A stretch of DNA of 64,000 bases from Acetobacter fallax (GTDB lineage: Bacteria > Pseudomonadota > Alphaproteobacteria > Acetobacterales > Acetobacteraceae). The position numbers were made by a program, and so were the translations under genes. The notes under the pieces are model-generated. The model was given only the letters and a program-made list of their open reading frames with translations. It was not told the origin of the DNA and ran no database searches. Below, in pieces: positions 18,759-28,513 of the stretch. Location of the stretch: positions 24,079-88,078 of the forward strand of contig NZ_WOSX01000014.1 of assembly GCF_011516735.1 (NCBI RefSeq), written 5' to 3'. Within the stretch, counting starts at the first letter, position 1. Each line of letters opens with the position of its first letter.

Positions 18759-21347
18759 ATGGTCAGCAGTTCCTCCATCGATCCGGCCGCAGTGATCGCC
18801 GCCCTCCTGTCCGCGTCTGGCGATGATCTGCCGGTCAGGGCCTGTATCCCTGATCTCATAACTTCACTGGAACAGGAGCCCAACGCGGTCCTGGTTGCCC
18901 CTCCCGGAGCAGGCAAGACGACACTGGTTCCGCTGGCCCTGCTTCAGTCTGGCTGGCGTGGAGCGCGCGATCGCATTGTCATGCTGGAGCCCAGACGCCT
19001 CGCGGCACGCGCGGCGGCACAGCGCATGTCCAGCCTGCTCGGCGAGCCGGTCGGGCAGACCGTCGGGTTCCGAACCCGCCTGGAATCGGCCACTTCGGAA
19101 GCGACACGGATCGAGGTGGTGACAGAAGGTCTGTTCCTGCGCCGACTTCTGTCAGACCCGATGCTGGATGGTGTCGCCTGCGTCATCTTCGACGAAATTC
19201 ACGAAAGATCGCTCGATGCTGACCTGGCTCTGGCATTCGCGCTCGACCTGCAACAGGCACTGCGACCAGATCTTCGTCTGCTTGCAATGTCCGCAACAGC
19301 GGATACGGTAACGTTACGAGACCTCATGCACGCCCCCGTTCTGGAAAGTATGGGGCGTCAGTTTCCGGTCACTATCCGCCACGCGAAACGGGATCTGGCT
19401 TCGGCACGCGATCTGCCACAGGCCGCGGCCCAGGCCGTGCGTGAGAGCCTGGCGGAAAACGAAGGCGACATTCTCGTCTTTCTCCCGGGCACCGGTGAAA
19501 TCCGCCGGACGACGCAATTCCTGGAAGGCGTTCCGGCGCTCGTGCTGCCACTGCATGGTGAGCTGCCTCCTGGCGAGCAGGCTCGTGTTCTGACACCCGA
19601 ACCGGACGGGCGGCGACGGGTCATCCTCTCAACCTCGATTGCCGAAACTTCCCTGACAGTGCCGGGCGTGCGTATCGTGATCGATGGTGGTTTCCGGCGG
19701 GCACCGCGTTTTGATCCCGGAGCCGGACTGGCCCGGCTGGAAACAATGCGGATTTCCCGCGCGGCGGCCACGCAGCGGTCGGGTCGTGCCGGGCGCGAAG
19801 CGCCGGGTCTCGGAATCCGGCTATGGACAGAAGCGACGGGGCGCGGACAGGCACCGCATGACCGTCCGGAAATTCTCGACGCCGATCTGTCCGATTTCGC
19901 ACTCGCGATCAGCCTCTGGCGAGAGGCGATGGGCGGCGAGGATACCCGGCTGCGTTTCGCCGATACACCTCCTGCCGGTGGTCTGGCTGCGGCGCGGGAT
20001 CTGCTCGTCCTGCTCGGCGCCCTGGATGCGGATGGAAAACCGACCGAATCAGGCAGGCGCATGGCAGTGCTGGGAACGCATCCGCGTCTGGCCGCGATGC
20101 TGCTGGCCGCGCGGGATGCGCGGGAAGCTGCCCTGGCGGCGGATCTGGCGGCCTTACTGGAAGAACGCGACCCGTTGCGTCCTCGCATGGGGGGAGGACG
20201 AGGCGGGCCGCCCCCCATTCCTCCCGCCGATATCGTGCTCCGGCTCGATCTGATCGCGGGTGATGATCATCCCGATGCGGATCGTGGCGCTCTGGCCCGA
20301 ATCCGGCAGGCCGCCGGACAGTTTCGGCGGCGGCTGCGTCTCCCGCATGGCGTTCAGGCAGTCGGGGATCCGGCGGCGCTCATCGCGGCGGGCTTTCCGG
20401 ACCGGATCGCACAGGGGCGCGGCGAAGTGGGGAGTTTCCGGCTCTCCGGTGGTGGCAGCGCCCGTATCGGGCGCGCCGACCGGCTGGCTGACCGACGTCT
20501 GCTGGCCGTGGCATCGCTATTTTTGCGTAAGAGTGCCGAAATCCGCCTGGCCGCGCCGCTGGACCCGGATGCCCTGCCCGAAGCTCTGCTGGCGCGGGCA
20601 ACCGAACAGGTCGAGACCGCGCTGGATTCGGTCAGCGGGTCGATCATGGCCCGGCGACGTCTGCGGATCGGCGCGCTGGTGCTGCGGGATCGCACGGAAA
20701 CGGTAAAAAGCGAGGACGCGGCGGGGTTGCTGCTGGCGCAGGCGGCAGCCTCGCTCCCGACCGCCTTCACCTGGACGGACACCATCCGGCAGTTTCAGGC
20801 CCGGGTCGCCCTGGCCCGGAGCGCGCTCGGACGAGACGATCTTCCGGATCTGTCCGATGCGGTGCTGGCGGCCTCCGCAGAGGACTGGCTGTCTCCCTGG
20901 CTGAGCGGGATCACCACGCTCTCCGGACTTAAAGATCTGGACCTTCTGGCCATCCTGCGTGCACGGTTTTCTCATGCGGATCTTGTGGCGCTGGATCGCG
21001 ACTTTCCAGCAGAACTGACTCTGAAGGGCGGGCGGATCAGAGTTGATTACATGGAGCCGGTCCCTGTGGCATCGGCCCGGGCGCAGGTTTTTTATGGCAC
21101 GACCGAAACACCGCGGCTGGCTGGCGGTCGCGTGCCGCTGCGTCTCGCGCTGCTGTCTCCGGCAGGGCGCCCGCAGGCGCTGACAGCGGATCTGGCCGCA
21201 TTCTGGACAGGAGGCTGGCTCGACATGAGGAGGGACATGCGTGGACGCTATCCCCGTCACGACTGGCCGGAGAATCCTGCGATTGCCGAACCACCGGCGC
21301 CGCGTGGCGAAAGGCCGGGAGGTTCCGGAAAGCAGGGCAAACGGTGA
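18759..21347 (+). CDS. hrpB: ATP-dependent helicase HrpB
   Basis: DEAH-box RNA helicase-like protein of the HrpB subfamily; in enterobacteria its role is undefined, in other bacteria it has been tied to RNA processing. From the ATG at 18759 the protein has 862 residues: Walker A APPGAGKT at 47-54, DEIH box at 145-148, SAT motif, a GETSL-like AETSLTVPG motif III/V region, the QRSGRAGR motif VI, then the helicase-associated and HrpB C-terminal domains. A TTG at 18723 would add 12 residues; neither start has a strong ribosome binding site. The protease gene follows 92 bases downstream, possibly co-transcribed. Confidence 0.93.
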   Translation: MVSSSSIDPAAVIAALLSASGDDLPVRACIPDLITSLEQEPNAVLVAPPGAGKTTLVPLALLQSGWRGARDRIVMLEPRRLAARAAAQRMSSLLGEPVGQTVGFRTRLESATSEATRIEVVTEGLFLRRLLSDPMLDGVACVIFDEIHERSLDADLALAFALDLQQALRPDLRLLAMSATADTVTLRDLMHAPVLESMGRQFPVTIRHAKRDLASARDLPQAAAQAVRESLAENEGDILVFLPGTGEIRRTTQFLEGVPALVLPLHGELPPGEQARVLTPEPDGRRRVILSTSIAETSLTVPGVRIVIDGGFRRAPRFDPGAGLARLETMRISRAAATQRSGRAGREAPGLGIRLWTEATGRGQAPHDRPEILDADLSDFALAISLWREAMGGEDTRLRFADTPPAGGLAAARDLLVLLGALDADGKPTESGRRMAVLGTHPRLAAMLLAARDAREAALAADLAALLEERDPLRPRMGGGRGGPPPIPPADIVLRLDLIAGDDHPDADRGALARIRQAAGQFRRRLRLPHGVQAVGDPAALIAAGFPDRIAQGRGEVGSFRLSGGGSARIGRADRLADRRLLAVASLFLRKSAEIRLAAPLDPDALPEALLARATEQVETALDSVSGSIMARRRLRIGALVLRDRTETVKSEDAAGLLLAQAAASLPTAFTWTDTIRQFQARVALARSALGRDDLPDLSDAVLAASAEDWLSPWLSGITTLSGLKDLDLLAILRARFSHADLVALDRDFPAELTLKGGRIRVDYMEPVPVASARAQVFYGTTETPRLAGGRVPLRLALLSPAGRPQALTADLAAFWTGGWLDMRRDMRGRYPRHDWPENPAIAEPPAPRGERPGGSGKQGKR

Positions 21348-21439
21348 GGGCTGCGAGACACACTCCGCCGGGAAATGTGTCTCAGAAGGAAGCGGGGCAT
21401 TGCGCTCTCGTGAGGTTGTGACCAAAGACTTAACTCCTG

Positions 21440-22699
21440 ATGAGAATTCCGCCTCCGCTGATGTCCCCTGCACAGTCCTCACGCCCGTGTCCGGGCCGCG
21501 TGCTGATGGCATGTTGTCCGCGTTCCGTAAGAGATCTTATGCTGGTTTCAGCTGTTCTGCTCCCGGAGTTTTTCGGGAACGGGCTTACGGGACGTCTGCT
21601 CATTCCGGCTGCCCGGGCCGAGGTCAGTACTTCCGGTGCGGGCGATGCTGCTGTGACACCAGAGACTGGCACGGGTGGTCTGCCTCTGGTTGCGGGACTG
21701 CCGGTGACATTCGCCCCACTGGTGCGGAAGGTGGTGCCCGCCGTGGTGAACATCGCGGTCACGCGCGATATGGACCCGTCTTCGAACCGTCATCTGCATG
21801 TGCTGCCGGATGTTCGGGGCACACCGCTCGAACGGAAATTCCGCGAGCGTCTGCGCCGGCATGGCGAGGAAATGCTGGGCGCGGGGTCTGGCTTTATTAT
21901 CGATCCTTCGGGCGTCATCGTGACGAATAATCATGTGGTCGGCGATGCCAATAACATCACGGTCTCACTGGCAAATGGCCGCGAACTCCCGGCGCGGGTT
22001 CTGGGTAGTGATGATCTGACCGACATTGCCGTGATCAAAGTTGAAAGCCGGACGCCGCTGCCGTTTGTACGCTGGGGCGACAGTCGGCATGTGCAGGTCG
22101 GTGACTGGATCATGGCCGCGGGCAATCCGTTCGGTCTCGGATCGTCGGTGACGGCGGGCATTGTCTCCGCACGCGGGCGGGATATCGGCGCCAGTCCCTT
22201 CGATGACTTTCTGCAGCTCGACGCGCCAATCAATCCCGGCAATTCCGGTGGTCCGACCTTCAGCATGAGTGGCGAGGTGATCGCCATCAATACCGCCATT
22301 GTTTCACCGACCGGCGGGTCGGTCGGGATCGGCTTTTCCATACCGTCCGAAATCGTGATTCCCGTCGTTGAGGCGCTGCGGACTCAGGGACATATCGATC
22401 GCGGCTGGCTTGGGGTCACGCTGGAGGATATTGACGGGCAGGACGGATCGCGGGTTGTCGACCTCGATAAGGGCGGTCCGGCGCAGAAAGGTGGCGTGCG
22501 CAAGGGTGATTTTGTTACGACAGTCGGGACGGAGCGGGTGGAAAACGCCCGGACTCTGATCCGTGCGGTGGCGGCGGCAAAGCCCGGAACGGTGCTTCCG
22601 CTGACGGTTCGCCGCAAGACAGCCACAGTGGTGCTCCAGGTTCCCATCGGTGCCCGTCCGGCCGATGATGGTCGCGACAACGATGGCGACGACCAGTAA
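21440..22699 (+). CDS. DegP/HtrA-type periplasmic serine protease
   Basis: A 419-residue trypsin-like protease with the HtrA triad: His165 in VTNNHVVG, Asp195 in LTDIAVIK, Ser269 in the GNSGGP motif. One C-terminal PDZ domain follows (about 320-400), so it resembles the short DegS-like layout rather than two-PDZ DegP. The N-terminus is long, with a hydrophobic stretch at 33-58 ending AARA that could be a signal peptide or anchor; several in-frame ATG codons (for example residue 23 or 34) could be the true start. The tail is Asp-rich. Role: envelope protein quality control. It lies between hrpB and infC on the same strand. Confidence 0.88.
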   Translation: MRIPPPLMSPAQSSRPCPGRVLMACCPRSVRDLMLVSAVLLPEFFGNGLTGRLLIPAARAEVSTSGAGDAAVTPETGTGGLPLVAGLPVTFAPLVRKVVPAVVNIAVTRDMDPSSNRHLHVLPDVRGTPLERKFRERLRRHGEEMLGAGSGFIIDPSGVIVTNNHVVGDANNITVSLANGRELPARVLGSDDLTDIAVIKVESRTPLPFVRWGDSRHVQVGDWIMAAGNPFGLGSSVTAGIVSARGRDIGASPFDDFLQLDAPINPGNSGGPTFSMSGEVIAINTAIVSPTGGSVGIGFSIPSEIVIPVVEALRTQGHIDRGWLGVTLEDIDGQDGSRVVDLDKGGPAQKGGVRKGDFVTTVGTERVENARTLIRAVAAAKPGTVLPLTVRRKTATVVLQVPIGARPADDGRDNDGDDQ

Positions 22700-22794
22700 A
22701 AGTAACCCGGAAACACGACCTTGTTACCATCTCCGGTCTGCCGGGCGGTTTTCGCATAGCTGATCGCAGCCGAAGCATGGCGGGAACGCTTGAT

Positions 22795-22894
22795 CTTGTG
22801 CGGCCGTTTACGCACATACTATAAGCGCGAATCATTAAGCGTGACGGGCCTGCGGTCCGCGCGCTTTTCTTTGTCACGTCGACAGGAGCTGACC
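22795..22894 (+). promoter_or_regulatory. Probable infC promoter and leader
   Basis: CTTGTG (22795-22800) and TACTAT (22817-22822), 16 bases apart, form a plausible promoter. Downstream, CGTGAC (22840-22845) can pair with GTCACG (22873-22878), enclosing a GGGCC/GGTCC mini-hairpin, just before AGGAG at 22884-22888. The leader structure could sequester or present the ribosome binding site; inferred. Confidence 0.4.
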
Positions 22895-23431
22895 ATAGCC
22901 AGACCACCCATTCCCTCTCCCCCAAGCCGTGAGGGGCCCCGCGTCAACGAGGAGATTCGTATACCCCAGGTTCGCCTGATTGATCAGGATGGTGAGATGC
23001 AGGGCGTTATGACAACGCGTGATGCTCTGGCCCGTGCCTATGGTGTCGGTCTCGACCTGCTGGAAATCAGTCCGAACGCTGAACCGCCTGTCTGCAAAAT
23101 CCTTGACTATGGCAAGTACAAGTACGAGCAGCAGAAAAAGCGGAATGAAGCGCGGAAGAAGCAGAAAGTCATCGAGATCAAGGAAGTCAAGGTTCGTCCG
23201 AACATCGACGAAAATGACTACCAGGTGAAGATGCGCGCCATGAAGTCGTTCATCGGCGAGGGTGATAAGGTCAAGGTGACGCTTCGTTTCCGTGGCCGTG
23301 AAATGGCTCATCAGGATCTCGGCGTGAAGGTGCTGGAGAGAATCCGCACTGAAATGGACGAGCAGGCAAAAGTCGAGCAGATGCCCCGGCTTGAGAACCG
23401 TCAGATGGTGATGGTGCTCTCTCCCAGGTAA
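22895..23431 (+). CDS. infC: Translation initiation factor IF-3, apparently starting at ATA
   Basis: IF-3 binds the 30S subunit, prevents premature subunit joining and proofreads the initiation codon. The 178-residue product has the N-domain ([21 protein letters not shown]), the lysine-rich linker helix and the C-domain ([27 protein letters not shown]). The start is chosen at ATA 22895 because AGGAG sits six bases upstream and homologues begin at this point ([20 protein letters not shown]). The only in-frame ATG upstream (22790) lies before the likely promoter. A non-AUG start matches infC autoregulation through IF-3's own codon discrimination, known with AUU in E. coli. A strong terminator follows, so rpmI/rplT are not co-transcribed here. 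Confidence 0.93.
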   Translation: MARPPIPSPPSREGPRVNEEIRIPQVRLIDQDGEMQGVMTTRDALARAYGVGLDLLEISPNAEPPVCKILDYGKYKYEQQKKRNEARKKQKVIEIKEVKVRPNIDENDYQVKMRAMKSFIGEGDKVKVTLRFRGREMAHQDLGVKVLERIRTEMDEQAKVEQMPRLENRQMVMVLSPR

Positions 23432-23458
23432 GGCGTTCTGCTTTCGCAGGAGACACAG

Positions 23459-23490
23459 CCCCGGAATGCTCAGGCATTTCGGGGTTTTTT
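23459..23490 (+). terminator. Rho-independent terminator of infC
   Basis: CCCCGGAATGC (23459-23469) pairs with GCATTTCGGGG (23474-23484) around a short loop and is followed by six T residues. Confidence 0.92.
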
Positions 23491-23924
23491 ATGGCTCTGG
23501 CCGAACCCGAAACGGAGGCTGGCACAGAAGCTCGCTTTCAATTGCCGATGCTGCCGCCTGAATTTCACCCCAAGGCTTTGCTCTGGAACCCACCAAAGGT
23601 CACAGACCTTTGGAAACCGGCCTGTTTATCAACAGATCAGACCGCAGGCCCCTGCACCCCGGTTTTCTGATCATAAAACGGTTTGCAAAGGCGAGCCTTT
23701 GCCGGGTTCCAGGGCAGAGCCCTGCCAGTCCCGCACCCGCCAGTCTCACACAGGTCAAAGGCCAGACCTTCTGGTATCAGAGGCTGTTTCAAAAGCCTGT
23801 CAGCCGGCAATCCGACGCGCGTTTGCTGCGCTCCGATGCTCACGCGGCCCGCACGGCCGCTTTGCTTCCGTGCTCAAAAACACACGCCGGTCAGGAGTGT
23901 TCTCCCTCAGCAGTGAGGCTTTTG
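23491..23924 (+). repeat. Composite block of intergenic repeat fragments
   Basis: Contains CCAAAGGTCACAGACCTTTGGAAACC, CCGCAGGCCCCTGCACCCC, TTTGCAAAGGCGAGCCTTTGCCGGGTTCCAGGGCAGAGCCCTG and a second family at about 23770-23927 bounded by TTTCAAAAGCCT and AGGCTTTTGAAA inverted arms with GC-rich filler. The segment 23688-23765 recurs almost unchanged at 43265-43350 and in part at 63500-63570. Small open frames here are repeat by-products. Confidence 0.65.
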
Positions 23925-24130
23925 AAAGGCTCTGTTGTCGTTAGGTGTTGATCTGTGATTTTTCAAAGGGTTAGAAAAAGATCGGGCTCTGCCCGTGCCC
24001 GGAAGGGGTCGCGGACCCCTTCACCCCAATCTGTTGATAAATAAGCAGGTTTCCAAAGGTCTGCGACCTTTGGTGGGTTCCAGGGCAAAGCCCTGAGAAG
24101 GTGCCAGCACTTAATGACAACAGAGCCTTT
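23925..24130 (+). repeat. Palindromic MITE-like intergenic element, copy 3
   Basis: A 206-base forward copy with 26-base inverted arms 23925-23950 and 24105-24130 (AAAGGCTCTGTTGTCGTTAG left; CACTTAATGACAACAGAGCC right). All internal hairpins are present, in the order TTTTTCAAAGGGTTAG, GGGCTCTGCCCG, GGAAGGGG...CCCCTTCACCCC, CCAAAGGTCTGCGACCTTTGG, CAGGGCAAAGCCCTG. Confidence 0.82.
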
Positions 24131-24166
24131 TGAAACAGCCCCTTATTACTTATGAGACGCTGAAAC

Positions 24167-26029
24167 TCAGCGCGAAGTGCGTCGGGTCAGTTGCGAGAGA
24201 TCACGCACCGCACCGCGGGCGGCGCTCGTGGTCAGTGCCGCGTAGGCCTGAAGTGCTGTCGAGACCACACGGTCACGGAGCGGTTTCCATCCTTCGTCGC
24301 CACGCTCATCCATCCGTATGCGCCGGGCCGAGAGTTCGGCGTCCGGCACTGAGGTGCGAAGAATACGGGACGGAATATCGATTTCGATCATGTCTCCGTC
24401 CTCGATCAGACCGATTACCCCTCCTTCGGCGGCTTCCGGTGAGATGTGGCCGATGGAAAGCCCGGAGCTGCCGCCGGAAAACCGGCCATCCGTGATCAGG
24501 GCACAGGATTCCGCCAGACCCTTCGATTTCAGGTAGCTTGTCGGATAAAGCATTTCCTGCATGCCGGGACCGCCCTTCGGGCCTTCGTAGCGGATGACCA
24601 CCACATCACCGGCGGAAATTCTTCCACCGAGAATGGCGGATACGGCGGCATCCTGACTTTCAAACACGCGGGCGGGGCCGGAAAAAGTGAGCAGGCCGGG
24701 CGCAACGCCAGCCGTTTTCACGATGGCGCCATCCTCTGCGATATTGCCGTAAAGTACGGCCAGGCCACCATCTTTGCTGAAGGCGTGATCGCCGGAGCGA
24801 ACCGCGCCTTTGATACGGTCGGTGTCGAGCTCTTTATAACGATTTGCCTGCGAGAACGCTTCGGTTGTGCGAACGCCGCCCGGCGCCGCGCGGTAGAAGC
24901 CTTTTGCCGCATCCGTGGCCGTTTCGCAGCCGATGTCCCATTCGACCAGTGCATCCGCCAGAGAGGGCGCATGCACCATCGGGACCGTGCGGTGCAGCAG
25001 GCCCAGGCGGTCCAGTTCGCCCATGATGGCCTGCACGCCGCCTGCCCGATGTACATCTTCCATGTGCACGTCCGCCTTTGACGGCGCGACCTTGCAGAGA
25101 TTGGGCACTCTGCGGGACAGACGATCGATATCGGCCATGGTGAAGGGCACTTCGCCTTCATGAGCCGCTGCCAGAAGATGCAACACCGTGTTTGTCGAGC
25201 CGCCCATGGCGATATCCACGGTCATTGCGTTCTCAAATGCCTGAAGCGTCGCAACGGAGCGCGGGAGGACGCTGCTGTCCCCATCCTCATAGAACTGTTT
25301 TGCCATCGAAACCACGAGCCGGCCTGCTTTGAGGAACAGTTCCTTTCGGTCGGCATGGGTCGCGACGAGGCTGCCATTGCCAGGTAGCGAGAGCCCGAGG
25401 GCTTCGGTCAGGCAGTTCATGGAATTGGCGGTGAACATGCCCGAGCAGGAGCCGCAGGTCGGGCAGGCGGAGCGTTCGATGGCATCCGATTCTGCCTCGC
25501 TGACAGACGGGCTGGCAGCCGCGACCATGGAGGTGACGAGATCGACATGCTTTTCGATCTGTCCGTCCATCACCCGTCCGGCTTCCATTGGTCCGCCTGA
25601 GACAAACACGGTCGGGATGTTGAGGCGCATCGCCGCCATCAGCATGCCGGGCGTGATCTTGTCGCAGTTGCTGATGCAGACCAGCGCGTCCGCGCAGTGG
25701 GCATTGACCATGTATTCCACGGCGTCCGCGATCAACTCACGCGAGGGCAGGCTGTAAAGCATGCCGCCATGGCCCATGGCGATGCCGTCATCGACGGCAA
25801 TGGTGTTGAATTCGCGGCCGACGCCCCCTGCTTCGGCGATTGCGCCGCAGACGAGCTGACCAAGATCCTTGAGATGGACATGACCGGGGACAAACTGCGT
25901 GAACGAATTGGCGACCGCAATGATCGGCTTGCCGAAATCGCTGTCCGTCATGCCCGTGGCACGCCACAGGCTGCGTGCCCCGGCCATGTTGCGGCCATGA
26001 GTGGTCGTGCGGGAACGGTAACCGGACAT
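24167..26029 (-). CDS. ilvD: Dihydroxy-acid dehydratase
   Basis: Fe-S lyase that converts 2,3-dihydroxy-isovalerate and -methylvalerate to the 2-keto acids, the shared third step of valine, isoleucine and leucine synthesis. The 620-residue protein follows the E. coli IlvD sequence from its first residues ([17 protein letters not shown]). The cluster cysteines are Cys122 ([11 protein letters not shown]) and Cys195 ([12 protein letters not shown]), and the C-terminal [11 protein letters not shown] motif is present. It appears monocistronic, flanked by a repeat block downstream and a glycosyltransferase gene upstream (about 100 bases), which has the same orientation. Confidence 0.98.
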   Translation of the reverse strand: MSGYRSRTTTHGRNMAGARSLWRATGMTDSDFGKPIIAVANSFTQFVPGHVHLKDLGQLVCGAIAEAGGVGREFNTIAVDDGIAMGHGGMLYSLPSRELIADAVEYMVNAHCADALVCISNCDKITPGMLMAAMRLNIPTVFVSGGPMEAGRVMDGQIEKHVDLVTSMVAAASPSVSEAESDAIERSACPTCGSCSGMFTANSMNCLTEALGLSLPGNGSLVATHADRKELFLKAGRLVVSMAKQFYEDGDSSVLPRSVATLQAFENAMTVDIAMGGSTNTVLHLLAAAHEGEVPFTMADIDRLSRRVPNLCKVAPSKADVHMEDVHRAGGVQAIMGELDRLGLLHRTVPMVHAPSLADALVEWDIGCETATDAAKGFYRAAPGGVRTTEAFSQANRYKELDTDRIKGAVRSGDHAFSKDGGLAVLYGNIAEDGAIVKTAGVAPGLLTFSGPARVFESQDAAVSAILGGRISAGDVVVIRYEGPKGGPGMQEMLYPTSYLKSKGLAESCALITDGRFSGGSSGLSIGHISPEAAEGGVIGLIEDGDMIEIDIPSRILRTSVPDAELSARRIRMDERGDEGWKPLRDRVVSTALQAYAALTTSAARGAVRDLSQLTRRTSR

Positions 26030-26139
26030 GAGAGGATCTTTCTGCTCTGAAACAGGGGTGACGGGCTGGCGGACGATGCCACCCGGTCTGATGATGTGGG
26101 CCCCTATAGCCGGAAAACCACCCTGCGTCAGCTAAAGCC

Positions 26140-27300
26140 TCAGGCGGCGTGCCAGTTACCGCCTTTTTTATAGGCCATATCCATGTCCTGGATGATGCTT
26201 TCAAACTCCGGCGCGCGCAGAATCAGCACGGACGGATCAAAAGGTTGCCCGGTCCGGAATGATGTATGCAGTCTGCGGTTCAGGGCGCGGTTGAATACGC
26301 CAGGGCCGGTTTTATAGGCGATATACAGCCCGTGATGCAGATAGCTGTTTCTGTAGAGAGAGAGCAGGCAGTCGGACAGAATGGGGCTGTTGCTGCGGCT
26401 TCCGAAGAAGTCATTATGAACGTAGTAGTTGTCCGTTACAAAGAACAGATGTGACGGATTCTGCGACGTATATTTTTCCAGCGTTTCAGGTGAGGTGATC
26501 CGGATATCGGCATCCAGCCACCAGCCACCGAGTTCCTGAATCACGTGGACACGGAGAAAATCCGCCGCTTCGGCCGGGTGTCTCGCGTTCAGGAACAGAT
26601 CCCGCGCTTCCTTGCCGTAATATTCGTAGATCCAGGCAGCGCCTTCGTCCCGGTCAAAGATATGGACGTCGAAATTATCAAGGTCGCAGTGGTAGTCGTA
26701 GTTTTCCTCGACTTCCGGCGGAGGGCTTTTATCCCAGTACATATAGATCTTTGACGGGATACGCTGATCTTCGGGTTGTGTTCCGGGGAGCGTGGGCTGC
26801 GGCAGAATCGAAAGGGCGGTCTCAAGGTAGAGGACGTCGACTTCCTCACCGGTGTGAAAGCTCTCGAAGCAGTTATCCATGCGCTTCAGAGCTTTGACAG
26901 GATCATGCTGGCGCCATGCGATTTCGATGCCGCTGATGTAGTCATACATTGTCTGGGACAAAGTGCGGAGATACCCGAGTTCCTCCGGCGGCGGTTCCAT
27001 TCCTGATTTCAGGAGACAAAGGAGGCGGGCCTGAAGCAGCGACGATGCCAGCGGGTACTCATCCGGCTTTTTAGAATGCATATTGTAGGCAAGACCGTAA
27101 AAATTCGCGGCTTCCCTGACAAGTTTGTGCATATGCAGAATATTCGCAAGCGTAAACACATGCTGAAGCGTATCTGCTTTATGCGTATGGTAATAATCCA
27201 TCGCCTGATGATTGCCGGCGAAGTCCTCCAGAGTAAAATCGGAGATTTTTTCGATCGGAAGCGTCAGGAACGTTGCCGGTTCAGAGGGTTCAGCAGTCAT
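26140..27300 (-). CDS. GT32-type (DXD) glycosyltransferase
   Basis: From the ATG at 27300 the protein has 386 residues. The C-terminal half (about 180-330) is a Gly_transf_sug/GT32-like domain: IPSKIYMYWDK start, ADFLRVHVIQELGGWWLDAD with the DXD motif at 262-265. The N-terminal 160 residues are helical, with AANFYGLAYNMHSKKPDEY resembling a TPR-like hairpin. A TTG at 27336 is an alternative start; neither has a strong ribosome binding site. Likely adds a hexose to a surface polymer; donor and acceptor unknown. It lies between ilvD and the nitronate monooxygenase gene, same strand, without tight coupling. Confidence 0.82.
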   Translation of the reverse strand: MTAEPSEPATFLTLPIEKISDFTLEDFAGNHQAMDYYHTHKADTLQHVFTLANILHMHKLVREAANFYGLAYNMHSKKPDEYPLASSLLQARLLCLLKSGMEPPPEELGYLRTLSQTMYDYISGIEIAWRQHDPVKALKRMDNCFESFHTGEEVDVLYLETALSILPQPTLPGTQPEDQRIPSKIYMYWDKSPPPEVEENYDYHCDLDNFDVHIFDRDEGAAWIYEYYGKEARDLFLNARHPAEAADFLRVHVIQELGGWWLDADIRITSPETLEKYTSQNPSHLFFVTDNYYVHNDFFGSRSNSPILSDCLLSLYRNSYLHHGLYIAYKTGPGVFNRALNRRLHTSFRTGQPFDPSVLILRAPEFESIIQDMDMAYKKGGNWHAA

Positions 27301-27433
27301 GATCTGATCTTTATTGCCTTTGTCACCGGGGCGCAATCACCACCCGCCTGGAAGCGATTATCACCCCGGATATTCACCATTCTGATATCATCGTCCAGTC
27401 AATGGCGACATCGTCGTCTGACATATTATTTCC

Positions 27434-28486
27434 TCATTCCGTCTCCCGGATTTCGTCAGAAAGAAGGGCCATCAGACGTGCGGCAGGCATCGGACGGACC
27501 CGTCCGGCATTGCTGCCGGCCCAGAAGGCTCCGTAGCCTGTTTCGCCGCAGGCTCGCGCTGCCCTGTCGAGTGCTTTTCCGGCCTCATACGCGCAGGGAT
27601 AGGCCGGAATGACGGGTCTGTCCGGTCGTACGTCCAGAGATGTGAACCGGTTGATGATACCGCGTGCCGGTCGCCCGGAAATCGCTGACATCATGGCGGT
27701 TCCACTCTGGCCGGCAGCGCTCAGGGCAGCACGATGAGCCGGGCTGGCCGCGCTCTCATCACAGGCGACAAATGCCGTTCCCATCTGCACCGCCGCCGCG
27801 CCTGCTTTCAGAGCAGCGACGATGTCGGCGCCGTTCATAATGCCACCTGCGGCGATAAGCGGCAAAGGCGTGCAGGCCGCTATCCGCCGGAGAAGAGTGA
27901 GCGTATCCAGTCTGAGATCCTCTGCCTGAGGATCGGAGAGTCCGCGATGACCGCCGGCTTCGTAACCCTGCGCAATCAGAAAATCGATGCCGGCCTCTGT
28001 CGCCTGTCGTGCCTCCGCCGGTGCTGTCACGGTTGCCGCCAGCAGGATGTCTGCGCCACGTAAGGCGGATATCATCGCGTGGTCGGGCAGTCCGAAATGA
28101 AAGCTGACAAGTGCCGGGCGCTCCTTGATCAGCATGTCGCATATGGCGCTGTCGTCACGGAATGACGGATAGATTTCGTGCAGCGTGGCGGGCGGTTCAG
28201 CCTTGTAGCGGGCGAATTCCGGTCGCAGCCAGGCCAGCCATCGCTGATTGCAGGTCGGATCAGGCGGCACGGAACGGTGACAGAAGACGTTGACACCAAA
28301 CGGCCGGCGGGTCAGGCAGCGCGTCTCGCTGATCGCCACGCGGGCCGTTTCCGGACTCATGGCCCCGATACCCAGGGAACCGAAGCCACCGGCCTCTGAG
28401 ACCGCCGCTGCCAGCGTCGGAGTGGAAACCCCGGCCATTGGCGCCTGAATGACGGGGATATCGGGAACGAGATGCCGGAGGAGCAT
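27434..28486 (-). CDS. Nitronate monooxygenase family flavoprotein
   Basis: A 350-residue FMN-binding TIM barrel of the 2-nitropropane dioxygenase family, which oxidises alkyl nitronates (propionate-3-nitronate detoxification is the best-known role). Visible family features: IPVIQAPMAG near the N-terminus, GFGSLGIG, the AQGYEAGGHRG segment with the catalytic His, LIAAGGIMNGADIVAALKAGAAAVQMGTAF for FMN phosphate binding. The ATG has AGAGG five bases upstream. It starts 27 bases after the SDR gene and is probably the last gene of the cvpA-purF-SDR run. Confidence 0.88.
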   Translation of the reverse strand: MLLRHLVPDIPVIQAPMAGVSTPTLAAAVSEAGGFGSLGIGAMSPETARVAISETRCLTRRPFGVNVFCHRSVPPDPTCNQRWLAWLRPEFARYKAEPPATLHEIYPSFRDDSAICDMLIKERPALVSFHFGLPDHAMISALRGADILLAATVTAPAEARQATEAGIDFLIAQGYEAGGHRGLSDPQAEDLRLDTLTLLRRIAACTPLPLIAAGGIMNGADIVAALKAGAAAVQMGTAFVACDESAASPAHRAALSAAGQSGTAMMSAISGRPARGIINRFTSLDVRPDRPVIPAYPCAYEAGKALDRAARACGETGYGAFWAGSNAGRVRPMPAARLMALLSDEIRETE

Positions 28487-28513
28487 GTCAGCCTCTTTTC
28501 ACCGGGGGAACGT

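Noticed and set aside
22790..22894. ATG 22790 as the infC start
   Set aside because: Lies upstream of the likely promoter and adds 35 non-conserved residues; AGGAG-ATA at 22895 fits homologues.
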